NCBI RefSeq assembly: GCF_018457175.1
Contig: NZ_JAGFNU010000007.1
Coordinates: forward strand, 1-64,000
Origin: Pseudohalocynthiibacter aestuariivivens
GTDB lineage: Bacteria; Pseudomonadota; Alphaproteobacteria; Rhodobacterales; Rhodobacteraceae
Length of the DNA: 64,000 nt
Direction: 5' to 3'
Shown: positions 1 through 8,879 of the stretch, one piece after another
Layout of the letters: each line of letters begins with the position of its first letter
How positions within the stretch are numbered: the stretch's first letter is position 1
Notes under the pieces: generated by a model
The model's database searches: none
What the model was told of the DNA's origin: nothing
Seen by the model: only the letters and a program-made list of their open reading frames with translations
Program-made: the position numbers and the translations under genes

Positions 1-108
1 TGATCCTCGGGGATCCAGTAGATATAGCTCAAGACTTTCGTGGCACCTTCGGTGAAGTATCAATACAAGACTCCGCTTAGGTAGAGTCTTGTGCTTTATT
101 GGGGCAGC

Positions 109-318
109 ATGAAAAACCGACTCATAAACATAACAGCGACATGGGATGGTAAGACTGGTATCTGGGTTGCAACCAGTACCGATGTACAGGGCTTAGCAAT
201 CGAGGCAGAAAGACCTGAGGATCTTGAGAGTAAGGCAGAAACTGCGATTGCCAACCTGTTAGGGCTATCCGATGCAGAGGCGCTTGATGTTATCATCCGC
301 TTTCAATGGATAGCTTAG
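109..318 (+). CDS. DUF1902 (HicB-like antitoxin fold) protein
   Basis: A 69-residue protein with the DUF1902 pattern: an N-terminal strand, WDGKTGIWVATSTDVQG, then a helix rich in Glu and Ala (PEDLESKAETAIANLL). The family is related to the HicB antitoxin fold and often accompanies small toxins. The ATG at 109 is preferred because the family begins just before the ITATWD strand; an upstream in-frame GTG at 91 would add only six residues. No HicA-like RNA-binding toxin is visible on either side, so a toxin-antitoxin role is inference from family behaviour only. The domain call is fairly secure. Confidence 0.72.
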   Translation: MKNRLINITATWDGKTGIWVATSTDVQGLAIEAERPEDLESKAETAIANLLGLSDAEALDVIIRFQWIA

Positions 319-352
319 AGCTTACTTTTTGCAGCATTAGAAATTTTCCTAA

Positions 353-628
353 GATTGGTATCTTCGTCGCACCCTATCTCGTGCAGGGGTCATTGAATTT
401 TTAATCGATTGTACAATTGACGAACCTAGGAATCTTAAGAACCGACGTGCTGACGTCCTCACAGAAAGCCAAAACCAACAAGGAGTGAGTGCAATCGCCG
501 GAAAGCTGTTTAGAATGAATGTTAATGAGCAAATCGCTCTACTAAACGACGGTAAGGCATCCTTACCCCTCCCCTTTACGGCTGCGCCTTTGCGGGGAGA
601 GCAGCTGCCCTGCAATTCATGGTTTTAA
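353..628 (+). other. Start-less open frame, possible gene remnant
   Basis: A 91-codon frame runs open from the TAA at 350-352 to a TAA at 626. Its middle part (GVIEFLIDCTIDEPRNLKNR) has protein-like composition. It has no good start: GTG at 485 and ATG at 515 are internal and lack a clear Shine-Dalgarno. It may be the tail of a broken gene downstream of the DUF1902 gene. I recognise no family, and chance is possible. Confidence 0.2.
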
Positions 629-1023
629 TTTTGGAGAATCATGTTGCGGTCGAAGCCTGCAGTGTTGTCCGGCAGCGGGAAAAGTAGACGAGTCCCCTGC
701 CCCGCGTCCAGGTTTCGCTGTTCGCATGGGAGGGCCTATGTGGCGTCGCACAGACCTATGAAAACCTTGATACATTTCTTTGAACAGACGTTTGCGAGCC
801 ATGCAGCTAAGGTCTGAATCGAGCCCAAATTTCCTAATACTGCACGATCGACGAACGGGTGCGAAGCGCACACAGCTGACATTGCTCCTCGAGCGACCTG
901 TACCAAACCAGACCTACACACCCAAGGTCAGCGCGGCGAGTCAGCTCCTCCAAGTGGGCCAATGGCACATCAAACAGTATGTGATCTTCTTGCTTTTTAG
1001 GGCCGCAGATCGTGCGCATTTTT
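629..1023. other. Intergenic region without recognisable gene
   Basis: About 400 bases between the open-frame remnant and the 3' end of the DUF4242 gene. Several frames are open in both directions but none has a start with ribosome-binding site or a recognisable domain. It may be decayed coding sequence. Confidence 0.4.
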
Positions 1024-1272
1024 TCAAACAATAAGATCGGCCGTCCACACGCGCTCAAAATTGGCACCGGCTTCACGCTGGACGTTGCGAACCGATTCAG
1101 AATCCCGGGCTTCATACTCGCAAATCATTCTCTTGCGGTCTGTGCTCCAATAGCTTCTGAGCCACGTCACATCGTAAAGGTCGAGGCAAGGAGCCATGCG
1201 CTCTTCAGTGGCGGCGAGTTCCTCTTTTGTCAGTGGCAGCTCGAAACTACGTTCGACGATGAATCTGGGCAT
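1024..1272 (-). CDS. DUF4242 family protein (nickel-binding-like)
   Basis: An 82-residue protein with the DUF4242 layout: an MPRFIVERSFE N-terminal strand, a helix beginning LTKEELAA, and a WLRSYWSTDRKRMICEYEA strand pair typical of this small ferredoxin-like fold. Streptomyces SCO4226 of this family binds nickel; that role is family knowledge and is not shown here. The first base of its start codon directly follows the last base of the stop codon of the large upstream regulator, so the two genes are almost certainly one minus-strand transcript with translational coupling. It is probably an accessory or sensor subunit for the regulator or for the divergent enzyme operon. Confidence 0.75.
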   Translation of the reverse strand: MPRFIVERSFELPLTKEELAATEERMAPCLDLYDVTWLRSYWSTDRKRMICEYEARDSESVRNVQREAGANFERVWTADLIV

Positions 1273-4200
1273 CTAGAGTCCTTTTCCTTTGGTCATTTTG
1301 CGGCGGGATTGCTTCGCGGTCCGCGCGATCTGGCGCGCGCGCGCCGTGAGTTTAAAGGAGGAAGACCACTCATCAAGTTCAGCGGGCGTTACCGGGTTTC
1401 CAACCTCCTCGCCCAATAGCAATGCAAGAGACTGAGCAAACGCTTTCTCGTTCTTATTCCCGATCTCATTGGCAAACTCATACGCTTTCCGAGCGAAATC
1501 AACCGCTCGAGAAGCGTCGCCATTCTTTCGTTGGCGCTCTGCGGCGAGGTTTAGAATATAGGCTAGGCGAGACTTGTCGTCGGCGGCTTCGAGAGCCTTT
1601 ATCGCGCCTGTAAATTCTTGGTCGTTTTGCTGCGAGATGGCAATGATCGCGCGAGACAATGGACCCATAGCCCCCTCTCCAATCTTGGTGGCGAGCTTTC
1701 CCAGATCGGTGGCATATCCAATCGCCGTGTCCGTGAGATTCTGTTCCAGCGCAATCATCGCGGCCCAGGTCAGGCACTTGCATTCACGCCAGCGGTCTTC
1801 GATGTCGCTGGCGAGCTCCAGAGCTTTCTCGATTTCAGCCGCGGCGCGGACTAGGTCTCCTTCCCAATAGGCTAGAAGTCCTCGGCTCCAGGATACCTCA
1901 ATATCGGAAAGGCCTTCTTGCTGCGCCAACTGATCGGCGTCATGGCTGAGATCGGTGGCCTTGGGGATGTCACGGCCCAGTTCCAGCAAACAACGGGCGG
2001 AATTCGCAAGTTGCCTCACCTTTTTCTGCGCATCCATTCGCCTTGCTGCATCAGCGGCGCGTGTCGTTGCCGCAACCGCTGCCTCAAGGTCCCCCAAATC
2101 CTGAAAAAGGACGGATAGCAGGTACTCGCCCTGCGCGACCTCATCCGCCATAGCGTGCTGACTGGCTTTGGATATCAGCGATGAGAGGTCGGAGACCAGA
2201 TTGGGAGCATTACTGTTCGAAATTCCCGAACTCGATAGGACTTGGACCCCCAATAGGGACACGGTCAGACTGATCCGTTCGCTGCCGACATTAAGCTTTC
2301 CGGCATGGAACAGACCCTTTCGAGCCAATTCCGACGCTTCGGAATTGGCAAAAGACCTCAATGCATTTTGCCCCGCGATTACTGCCGCGCGAGCAGCGAG
2401 AATGTGGTGATCGGACATCGCGCTATGGTGCAGGACTCGAGCGGCCCGGTCAGGGTTTGCAGTCATTTCCATCGCCAGAAGTTCGGCAACCTGGCCATGC
2501 ATGAGACGCCGCCTTGTGTTCGATAACCTTTCGTAGGCAGCATCTTTTACGAGGTCGTGGATGAACTCAATTGAGCCCGCAAGGAGCGGTCTTATGACCT
2601 CGTGGTTTTCAAGTTCTTCGATCACATCCAGAGCTATGTGGATATCCATTCCGGATGCTTCGATCACTATGTCTATTGGAATGCTACGCCCAAAAATTGA
2701 TGCCCAGGAGGCAAGCGAGACTGCCGCCTGGGACAACCGTTCGATGCGACTGGAGAGAGATTCTTGTAGCGAAACTGTTGTCAGACCATTGTTCGCGCGG
2801 GCCAGCTCCATCAAATAAAATGGATTGCCTTGTGCTTCCCTTACAAGGCCATTCACGTCAGTAGCCGGGCGCAGCGCATGCGCAAGTGCACTGGCTTCGA
2901 TCGCGGATAGCCCGGTCAGGGCGATCCTCTGAGCGTCGCTGCCAAGTCCCGATATTAGGGTCTGCACCGCTTCATTGTCGTCGACCTCACCGGCGCGTGC
3001 AGCCAAACAGAAATGCACCTGATCACCGGAGAGATGCCGGATGAGATAGCTCAGCAACGCGCAGGAGGACGGCTCCATCCATTGCAGGTCATCCAGAGCA
3101 ATCAGGACAGGGCCGAGTTGGGATAGATCGGTCAAGAGGTTTCGAAAACCGTCGAACACCTGCTGTTCCGTCAGGGTATCGGAACTGCCCGACCTGGCAC
3201 GAAGCATATCACGCAACTTGTGTTGAATATCCGAAACAACCTCAGTTTCGGCCGATTGATCCAGCGCATCCATCCAAACACCGAAAGGGCGCGATCGTTC
3301 AACTTCGATCGCACGCGCCGAGAGGCGGCGTGCTCCGTACTCTTTGCCTATTTCAGATAGAAGGGCGGATTTTCCAATGCCGGGTGCGCCAACGATCAGG
3401 GCGACGGCGGGGCTGGAGCCACCGAAGGCACTCCGGATAAGCCGACGCTCTTCCTCACGTCCGATGAAGCGGGTCTGAGATCGCGCGCCCGAACCGGAAG
3501 CATCACCTTTGGTTTGCAGATTTTCACAAGACGTTTGCAGGTTTGGCGCATGCAGCGGAACGGCTTTGCAGGCCTGATCGAGCGCCTGAGACGGCTCAAC
3601 CCCAAGCTCCAGCTGAAAGATCTTGCGGCATTGTGCCGCCTGCGCCGCCGCATCTTCTGGCCGCCCAAGTGCCAATAGCAACTCAATAACCCTGATGTGA
3701 GCCGGTTCCTCAAACGGATTCATCCCAACAAGCTTGTGTGCGTATTCAAGTGCAGCGGAGGGTTGGTCGCTGTGGCGGGAAATAAGCGTATCAAGGATCT
3801 TCGCACGGAGCCTGCCATATCTTGATCTTTCCGACTGGCACCATTCGTAGAAACCATAGCAATCTGATAGTTCCAGACCGTTCAGAAACTCACCCCGATA
3901 CAACATCTCTATGGCAAGCAGTGTATCGGTCGTGTTGCTTTCGACGTCACCGGAAGCAGCATCGATAAGTGCAACGTCCACGTCTATAGCAGCGGCGTTC
4001 AATTCCACTGTGTTTCTGTTTGCTAAAATCGTTTCCGGCCCAAGGGTCGTGCGCAATTTGCTCAAGGACCAGCGCAAAGCCCCGCGTGGATCCTCAGCCT
4101 CTTCCCAGAGCAAGTCGCACAGCTCGCTTCGTGAACGTGGGCGCGGGCTGGAAAGCAAATACCCCAGCAAGCCACGGGTCTTCTTGGAGGCCGGAAGGTC

Positions 4201-4290
4201 GACAGCTTGTCCGTTCAGCGCGACTCGCATGTGCCCGAAAAGTTCGGCATGCAAGGGCGGCGTTTCCCGATTTTCTTCCCTTGGTTGCAA
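1273..4290 (-). CDS. BTAD/AAA-ATPase/TPR transcriptional regulator (SARP/LAL-like)
   Basis: A 1005-residue regulator. Residues ~12-100 form an OmpR-like winged helix (LFGHMRVALNG, then KKTRGLLGYLLSS and SRSELCDLLWEE). Residues ~100-250 are the bacterial transcriptional activation (BTAD) domain, ending in ELGVEPS. An AAA/STAND ATPase follows, with Walker A GAPGIGKS near residue 305 and Walker B LIALDDLQWMEP near 390. The rest is TPR-like helical repeat. The start must be the TTG at 4290: the frame is open upstream only to 4344 with no ATG or GTG, and the next ATG would cut the first strand of the winged helix. It is divergent from the methyltransferase-nitrilase-GFA operon with only 102 bases between, so it is the likely activator of those genes. 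The signal sensed is unknown. Confidence 0.88.
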   Translation of the reverse strand: MQPREENRETPPLHAELFGHMRVALNGQAVDLPASKKTRGLLGYLLSSPRPRSRSELCDLLWEEAEDPRGALRWSLSKLRTTLGPETILANRNTVELNAAAIDVDVALIDAASGDVESNTTDTLLAIEMLYRGEFLNGLELSDCYGFYEWCQSERSRYGRLRAKILDTLISRHSDQPSAALEYAHKLVGMNPFEEPAHIRVIELLLALGRPEDAAAQAAQCRKIFQLELGVEPSQALDQACKAVPLHAPNLQTSCENLQTKGDASGSGARSQTRFIGREEERRLIRSAFGGSSPAVALIVGAPGIGKSALLSEIGKEYGARRLSARAIEVERSRPFGVWMDALDQSAETEVVSDIQHKLRDMLRARSGSSDTLTEQQVFDGFRNLLTDLSQLGPVLIALDDLQWMEPSSCALLSYLIRHLSGDQVHFCLAARAGEVDDNEAVQTLISGLGSDAQRIALTGLSAIEASALAHALRPATDVNGLVREAQGNPFYLMELARANNGLTTVSLQESLSSRIERLSQAAVSLASWASIFGRSIPIDIVIEASGMDIHIALDVIEELENHEVIRPLLAGSIEFIHDLVKDAAYERLSNTRRRLMHGQVAELLAMEMTANPDRAARVLHHSAMSDHHILAARAAVIAGQNALRSFANSEASELARKGLFHAGKLNVGSERISLTVSLLGVQVLSSSGISNSNAPNLVSDLSSLISKASQHAMADEVAQGEYLLSVLFQDLGDLEAAVAATTRAADAARRMDAQKKVRQLANSARCLLELGRDIPKATDLSHDADQLAQQEGLSDIEVSWSRGLLAYWEGDLVRAAAEIEKALELASDIEDRWRECKCLTWAAMIALEQNLTDTAIGYATDLGKLATKIGEGAMGPLSRAIIAISQQNDQEFTGAIKALEAADDKSRLAYILNLAAERQRKNGDASRAVDFARKAYEFANEIGNKNEKAFAQSLALLLGEEVGNPVTPAELDEWSSSFKLTARARQIARTAKQSRRKMTKGKGL

Positions 4291-4392
4291 ATTTCCACTT
4301 TCTTCAAACGCTGGTTCAAACGATCGGCTGCGATGGTGTCCTCGTCAACAAGTAACACACGGGCTTCCAAACCCGGAATTTGGAGAAACAAA

Positions 4393-5250
4393 ATGACGAC
4401 AGCACAATTCAACCCTGTAGCATATAAGACAGCAACCACGCAGCAATGGCAAAGCGCCGCCAAAGCCTGGAGCGAATGGGGCGGTACGCTGCGTGAATGG
4501 CTTGGACCCGCCACTGAAATCATGATCGACGTCGCCGACATCGCCAAGGGCGCAAAAGTTCTGGACGTGGCGGCTGGCGCGGGAGATCAATCGATGCAGA
4601 TCGCCGACCGTGTAGGTTCGGAAGGCTATGTACTGGCCACAGACATTTCTCCAAACATTCTGGACTATGCTGCGGCCAACGCTCAATCCAGCGGCTACGG
4701 CCAGATCGACTTTCAGGTGATGGATGGCGAGGATTTAACAGCCACACCGGAACAGTTCGATGCCGTCGTGTCCCGCGTCGGTCTGATATATTTCCCTGAC
4801 CAGATGAAAGCCCTGAAGGGCATCCGAAAGGCCCTGAAACCGGGTGGCTGGTTTTCCGCGATTGTCTATTCCACACCAGAAAACAACGGCTTCTTTTCCA
4901 TACCCGTCGGCATCATACGAACTGCGGCGCAATTGCCTTCACCTGCAAAAGGTCAACCCGGACCGTTCAGCCTCGGTCAGCCCGGTGTCCTGGCGGACTT
5001 GCTGCGGGACGCTGGCTTCCAAAACGTACTCGAGAAAACCCTTTCCGCCCCGCTGGAGCTACCAACCGCGGCCGATTGCGTTCGCTTTGAACGTGAAAGC
5101 TTTGGAGCACTTCACGAAATGCTCAAAGGGCTCGACGCAGACGAACAATCCAGGGTTTGGAATGAAATCGAAACCGTGCTGTGTGCATTCGAGAACGGCA
5201 ATGGCTTTTCCGGCCCCTGCGAACTGATCGTCGCCGCCGGTCAGAAGTGA
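4393..5250 (+). CDS. Class I SAM-dependent methyltransferase
   Basis: A 285-residue Rossmann-fold methyltransferase of the UbiE/Methyltransf_11 type. Motif I is VLDVAAGAGDQS (residues ~56-67); an acidic residue follows in VLATDISPN; motif II/III lies around FDAVVSRVGLIYFPD. The ATG at 4393 has GGAG eight bases upstream and places motif I at the usual distance; the longer upstream frame overlaps the divergent regulator and is not credible. It is the first gene of a plus-strand operon with nitrilase and GFA genes. The substrate is unknown; given its neighbours it could act on a small nitrile- or aldehyde-derived compound, which is inference. Confidence 0.86.
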   Translation: MTTAQFNPVAYKTATTQQWQSAAKAWSEWGGTLREWLGPATEIMIDVADIAKGAKVLDVAAGAGDQSMQIADRVGSEGYVLATDISPNILDYAAANAQSSGYGQIDFQVMDGEDLTATPEQFDAVVSRVGLIYFPDQMKALKGIRKALKPGGWFSAIVYSTPENNGFFSIPVGIIRTAAQLPSPAKGQPGPFSLGQPGVLADLLRDAGFQNVLEKTLSAPLELPTAADCVRFERESFGALHEMLKGLDADEQSRVWNEIETVLCAFENGNGFSGPCELIVAAGQK

Positions 5251-5350
5251 CCTCAAACAAAACAACAATACCGTGGTCAGCAAGCCGCATCGCAACATAA
5301 GGATCAATGCGCGGGTTTACGCGCCACATCGAAAGCAAAGGAAACCCCCA

Positions 5351-6289
5351 ATGACAAAAGTAGCAATCATCCAAGAACCCCCCGTCTATCTGAACCTTTC
5401 CGCCACCATGGACCGCGCCGTAGAGCTTGTCGAAAAAGCGGCCCGGGATGGTGCCAAGCTGACAGTGTTTCCCGAAGCCTGGTTTCCCGGCTACCCTACC
5501 TTCGTCTGGCGTCTTCCGCCCGGTGCAGGCATGGGCAAAACCGACGATCTTTTTGCGAAATTGCAGACCAACTCAATCGACCTGAGCCAGAACGGATTCG
5601 CGCCCTTGCAAGAGGCCGCTCGTGAAAATGATATGGTGATAGTTGCAGGCTACCAAGAGCTCGACGGAGAGGTCTCGGGATCAACTCTGTTCAATTCTTG
5701 CATCACCATCGACGCCGACGGCCGTATCGTGAACAACCACCGCAAGCTGATGCCGACCAATCCAGAACGCATGGTCTGGGGTTTTGGCGACGGGTCCGGT
5801 CTGAACGTGGTCGATACGGCCGTTGGTCGCATTGGCGCCCTGATCTGCTGGGAGAACTACATGCCCATGGCGCGGGCTGCGCTTTATACCCAAAACATCG
5901 ACATCTACGTCGCCCCCACCTGGGACAGCGGCGATACCTGGCTGGCCACAATGCAGCACATCGCCCGAGAAGGTGGTTGTTGGGTGATCGGATGCGCCAC
6001 GGCGCTGGAGGCATCAGACATCCCCACCGACATCCCGCACTATGACGAACTGTTCCCGAACAAAGACGAATGGGTCAATCCGGGTGACGCAGTTGTCTAC
6101 AAACCCTTTGGCGATGTTTCAGCCGGGCCTATGCATCGTGAAAAAGGCCTGCTGGTGACCGAAATCGACGTCAGCGCCGCGCGCGCTTCACGCCGGAAAT
6201 TCGACGCAAGCGGCCACTATGCCCGCCCGGATGTTTTCAAGCTCTCAGTTAATCGAGCAGCAATGCAACCCGTCGCGTTTACCGACTAG
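5351..6289 (+). CDS. Nitrilase (carbon-nitrogen hydrolase)
   Basis: A 312-residue nitrilase-superfamily enzyme with the full catalytic triad: Glu42 in FPEAWFPGYP, Lys132 in NNHRKLMPT, and Cys166 in ALICWENYMP. The CWEN sequence after the nucleophile and the FPGYP loop are characteristic of true nitrilases (nitrile to carboxylic acid plus ammonia) rather than amidases. The ATG at 5351 follows an A/G-rich stretch (gcaaaggaaaccccca). It lies 100 bases after the methyltransferase and 25 bases before the GFA gene, as part of the operon opposite the BTAD regulator. Substrate range cannot be read from the sequence. Confidence 0.9.
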   Translation: MTKVAIIQEPPVYLNLSATMDRAVELVEKAARDGAKLTVFPEAWFPGYPTFVWRLPPGAGMGKTDDLFAKLQTNSIDLSQNGFAPLQEAARENDMVIVAGYQELDGEVSGSTLFNSCITIDADGRIVNNHRKLMPTNPERMVWGFGDGSGLNVVDTAVGRIGALICWENYMPMARAALYTQNIDIYVAPTWDSGDTWLATMQHIAREGGCWVIGCATALEASDIPTDIPHYDELFPNKDEWVNPGDAVVYKPFGDVSAGPMHREKGLLVTEIDVSAARASRRKFDASGHYARPDVFKLSVNRAAMQPVAFTD

Positions 6290-6314
6290 CCACAAGGAAA
6301 GAAGGAGAAATACC

Positions 6315-6746
6315 ATGTCCAATTCAACTTATAGCGGCCAATGCTTCTGCGGGACCGTAAAATTCAGGGTCTCGGGAACACCGGAAGGAATGGGATATTG
6401 CCACTGTGAAAGCTGCCGCTCCTGGTCGGCGTCTCCTGTGAACGGTTTTACGCTCTGGGATCCCCAGAACCTAGAGATCACGGAAGGCGAAGGCCATGTT
6501 GGCGAGTACCACAAGACTGAAAACAGCCATCGTAAATTCTGCACGAAATGTGGCGGGCACCTCATGACTGATCATCCGGGAATGGGTTTGGTGGACGTCT
6601 TTTCGGCAATGCTCCCAGAACTTGAATTCAAGCCCGGATTGCATGTCCACTATGGCGAAAAGACATTGTCTGTTCCCGATGGCCTGCCGAAATTTGCCGA
6701 CCTGCCAAAGGAGCTTGGTGGCTCGGGTGCGCAGCTTGCAGAATGA
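6315..6746 (+). CDS. GFA-family (glutathione-dependent formaldehyde-activating-like) protein
   Basis: A 143-residue zinc protein of the GFA fold. Zinc-binding cysteines are visible in GQCFCG (C10, C12), GYCHCESC (C29, C31, C34) and FCTKCGG. The family includes glutathione-dependent formaldehyde-activating enzyme, though many members have other or unknown roles. The start has a strong ribosome-binding site (GAAGGAGAAA at 6301-6310). It closes the methyltransferase-nitrilase-GFA operon. A role in handling an aldehyde or cyanohydrin released by the partner enzymes is possible but is inference. Confidence 0.85.
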   Translation: MSNSTYSGQCFCGTVKFRVSGTPEGMGYCHCESCRSWSASPVNGFTLWDPQNLEITEGEGHVGEYHKTENSHRKFCTKCGGHLMTDHPGMGLVDVFSAMLPELEFKPGLHVHYGEKTLSVPDGLPKFADLPKELGGSGAQLAE

Positions 6747-7335
6747 AACCAACCTGTCTTCAGGGCCGACGGTGACTGGCAGCGCTTAACCCGAACTGCT
6801 TACCGCCAAGATCGACCGCTCGTTGTGCTTGCAGCGGGCGGCTGTTTTCCGCGTTCCCCTTCAGAGCGGTGTGAAGTGATGCACATATTGCCGACATCGG
6901 AGCGCATGCGGCGAATGCTCACTTCGTCCCGCTCAGCAGACTTTCACGCCGACCGAACTGTAGGTCTGCTTCCGACCAGCCCGACCGTTTTCTACAGTTT
7001 ATCACAATGGCAGTTGTGAGCATGTGAAAATTTGATTGCACCAAGCACGGAATGCTGAATTATTTAGATTCCCCGGGCAAAGAAAATACCCGCGAATCAC
7101 AGAAATGATCCCCGTTGGGAACTCGAACCCCAAAATAAAATAGGTATGCGGGGTATCATAGGGGGTATTGATAAAAATCGAGTTTCTTTTTTTCGCTTAA
7201 TAACATATCATTATTCTTTTTAGATGGGTCCTCTTCTGGCACCAATTCTCCATAATTTATTATTTAATATCAAATAGTTACGCGAATTTGAACATTTCAT
7301 GTCCACCTTCACACCCACCTCTACGATTTTTAAGT
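6747..7335. other. Non-coding, AT-rich island boundary
   Basis: About 590 bases without a supportable gene. The first 270 bases have composition like the neighbouring operon; from ~7020 the sequence becomes strongly AT-rich. It contains a leucine-tRNA 3'-end fragment at 7229-7247 and a T-arm-like sequence at 7114-7132. The composition shift suggests that foreign DNA begins here. Confidence 0.5.
7229..7247 (+). other. tRNA-Leu 3'-end fragment, candidate att site (left)
   Basis: TCCTCTTCTGGCACCAATT matches the T-stem, acceptor stem and CCA end of an alphaproteobacterial leucine tRNA with one G missing from the GGG of the acceptor strand. No tRNA body precedes it. A second fragment in the same orientation is at 33866-33881, next to a tyrosine integrase. 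Such duplicated tRNA 3' ends are the usual scar of P4-type integration. Confidence 0.55.
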
Positions 7336-7890
7336 CTAAAGCCTGTCGGAATATTTCGATAGGTAATCCCCCGCCTCGTTTAGGCCACGAGATTTCATCA
7401 GTTCTAGAAACTCAGAGCCATCCGACACGCTTGTCATTGAGCGTCTCATTTGCGCAAGAGCCTCAAGGGATTGGACGGTAGCGAGATCAATGGTGTTCGT
7501 TATGAACTCATCGGACGTGAAAACGTCTACGGTACTGAGTCCGAAATCGCGCTTGTTGTCAGAACAGATCGCGTCAGCACTTTCCTGCAATGCAACAGCA
7601 ACTACGTGACGGTCATTTTCGTCTACTAGCTGAATTTTTCTCACTAAATGGATGTATCCACTTTCTGCCATAGCACTTGGAAATGCGCGCTCAAGTTGAC
7701 CACGTCGTTTCGACCCATCACCGCCAAGCTTTGCTATCGCTGTTTCAGTTTCAGTTTCAGTTTCCGTTAAAATTGTGTCGGACCAAATTGGTTTAAAACA
7801 CTCTGCAGCAGCTAGATTTAGCAGAATGTTTCTATGCAGTCCTTTCGCTAGTACGTCCGCATCTAGAACGACGGAGTAAGGGTTGCTCAA
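7336..7890 (-). CDS. PIN-domain toxin
   Basis: A 184-residue PIN-domain protein, the likely ribonuclease of a toxin-antitoxin pair. Visible acidic residues fit the PIN active site: Asp in VVLDADVLAKG near the N terminus, a Glu-rich segment at about residue 43, Asp in DENDRHVVAVAL and Asp in ICSDNKRDF. The gene overlaps the upstream DNA-binding gene by four bases (ATGA), so the two are translated together. An odd run of alternating Thr and Glu comes from a hexanucleotide repeat in the DNA. It sits at the left edge of the accessory region, where it may stabilise the island. Confidence 0.82.
   Translation of the reverse strand: MSNPYSVVLDADVLAKGLHRNILLNLAAAECFKPIWSDTILTETETETETAIAKLGGDGSKRRGQLERAFPSAMAESGYIHLVRKIQLVDENDRHVVAVALQESADAICSDNKRDFGLSTVDVFTSDEFITNTIDLATVQSLEALAQMRRSMTSVSDGSEFLELMKSRGLNEAGDYLSKYSDRL
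7742..7765 (-). repeat. Hexanucleotide tandem repeat inside PIN gene
   Basis: Four GTTTC[A/C]-type units in tandem (plus-strand GTTTCA three times, then GTTTCC) encode alternating Thr-Glu in the toxin. Because the unit is six bases, expansion or contraction would keep the reading frame. Confidence 0.85.
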
Positions 7891-8357
7891 ATCTGATCTT
7901 CCTGTTCGTCATCAGCGAGCATCTGGCAAAGAATTTCATTTCGAGAGGAATCTTGTTTCTGTTTGTATTCAAATAGGTCAGCAGCTTTTACTCGCCTGTG
8001 CCGCCCAACCAGACGGTAAGCAATTTCCTGAGCTTCCAAGAGCTTGATCAAGAATGGTCTACTGACATTAAGTATTGCCGCAGCCTGCTTAGTCGAAAGC
8101 TCCGCTTCAATAGGCACTATTTGCACTGACTGCCCCCTTGACACAATTTCGAGAAAAGCTCGAAGTGCGTCACCTAGGGCAACATCAATATGAACTTCTT
8201 GTGGCTCTTTGGTATCTAGAGCAGAAAAACAAAATCTGTACCCACCGCCACGCCCACGCGTTATGTCCATAATGCGCTTTAGTCGCGTTGCGTCGTCTTG
8301 CTCAACCTGAGTGGGTAAGCGATCTCCAAATATTGATGCTTGAAGCAATGCCATCAT
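7887..8357 (-). CDS. Excisionase-type helix-turn-helix antitoxin
   Basis: A 156-residue protein whose C-terminal half carries a MerR/excisionase-like DNA-binding motif: LSTKQAAAILNVSRPFLIKL, then AYRLVGRHRRVKAADLFEYK. The N-terminal half is unrecognised. This architecture upstream of a PIN gene is a known toxin-antitoxin layout. The ATG at 8357 (or 8354) follows GGGGA. Four 9-bp iterons 30 bases upstream are likely its operator, giving the usual autoregulation. The C-terminal acidic tail probably neutralises the PIN toxin; this is inferred. Confidence 0.8.
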   Translation of the reverse strand: MMALLQASIFGDRLPTQVEQDDATRLKRIMDITRGRGGGYRFCFSALDTKEPQEVHIDVALGDALRAFLEIVSRGQSVQIVPIEAELSTKQAAAILNVSRPFLIKLLEAQEIAYRLVGRHRRVKAADLFEYKQKQDSSRNEILCQMLADDEQEDQI

Positions 8358-8386
8358 TAATTCCCCATATTCTTACATGTAATATA

Positions 8387-8422
8387 TGCAATAAACGCAA
8401 TAAATGCAATAAATGCAATAAA
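8387..8422 (-). promoter_or_regulatory. 9-bp iterons, likely toxin-antitoxin operator
   Basis: Four tandem copies of [T/C]GCAATAAA at 8387, 8396, 8405 and 8414 lie 30-65 bases upstream of the antitoxin start. Their position across the expected promoter suggests binding sites for the excisionase-like antitoxin. The repeats are seen directly; the function is inferred. Confidence 0.6.
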
Positions 8423-8879
8423 TATAGGGCTGAATTTTGTCTAGAATCAGTAACTTATTGAAAACGATTCGAATTTTTCTCACAACACAGTAATAATTGA
8501 TGTGACATCCACAAATGTGATCGGACTATTTGTGGTGGGGTAGCAGCGGTTTGCACCCTGTCGCCACACCACCCATTCGTGATTTTTTGTATTCGTAAAG
8601 TGAGAATTAGTCTCTCACCGACAATAGTTCGGGAGCTTATAAACTCTTGCCAACCTCCATGCCCTGCTCAACCAAGTTTCTTCTGACAGTAGCTCGCGAG
8701 TTCTCCCGGGGTTGGGTGGCCTGGGGCCGATTGGTCAAGCGGGTGCCGGAATATGTTAAATCTTTGGTTCGTCGCGGTGCCTGTGCTAAGCCTTTCTTGC
8801 CGGAAAGGTCAGCGCTTCACATGAATGGCTGAACCACTCAAAGTGATTGGACATGTTTACGATGTGGAGGGGCCTCAAA
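8423..8879. other. Intergenic region with an inverted repeat
   Basis: No convincing gene. The first 200 bases are AT-rich and contain the inverted repeat at 8509-8535. The segment after 8640 is GC-richer and has short open frames (for example from 8647 and from ATG 8825) that I judge non-coding. It holds the likely promoter of the amidase-transporter block. Confidence 0.45.
8509..8535. repeat. Inverted repeat CCACAAAT/ATTTGTGG
   Basis: Perfect 8-bp arms (8509-8516 and 8528-8535) separated by 11 bases. There is no T-tract on either side, so it looks more like an operator than a terminator. It lies between the toxin-antitoxin pair and the divergent amidase gene, and could serve either. Confidence 0.5.

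Noticed and set aside
3-80. Frame open from the window edge to a TAG, 25 codons
   Set aside because: Too short to identify; it may be the tail of a gene to the left but nothing supports a product.
1273-6746. Antibiotic-type biosynthetic cluster suggested by the SARP-like regulator
   Set aside because: No polyketide, peptide synthetase or other scaffold enzyme is near; BTAD regulators are widespread outside such clusters.
7114-7132. T-arm-like sequence on the minus strand (TTGGG, GTTCGAGTT, CCCAA)
   Set aside because: No anticodon or D arm fits upstream, the acceptor strand has no partner and no CCA follows, so it is not a tRNA gene.
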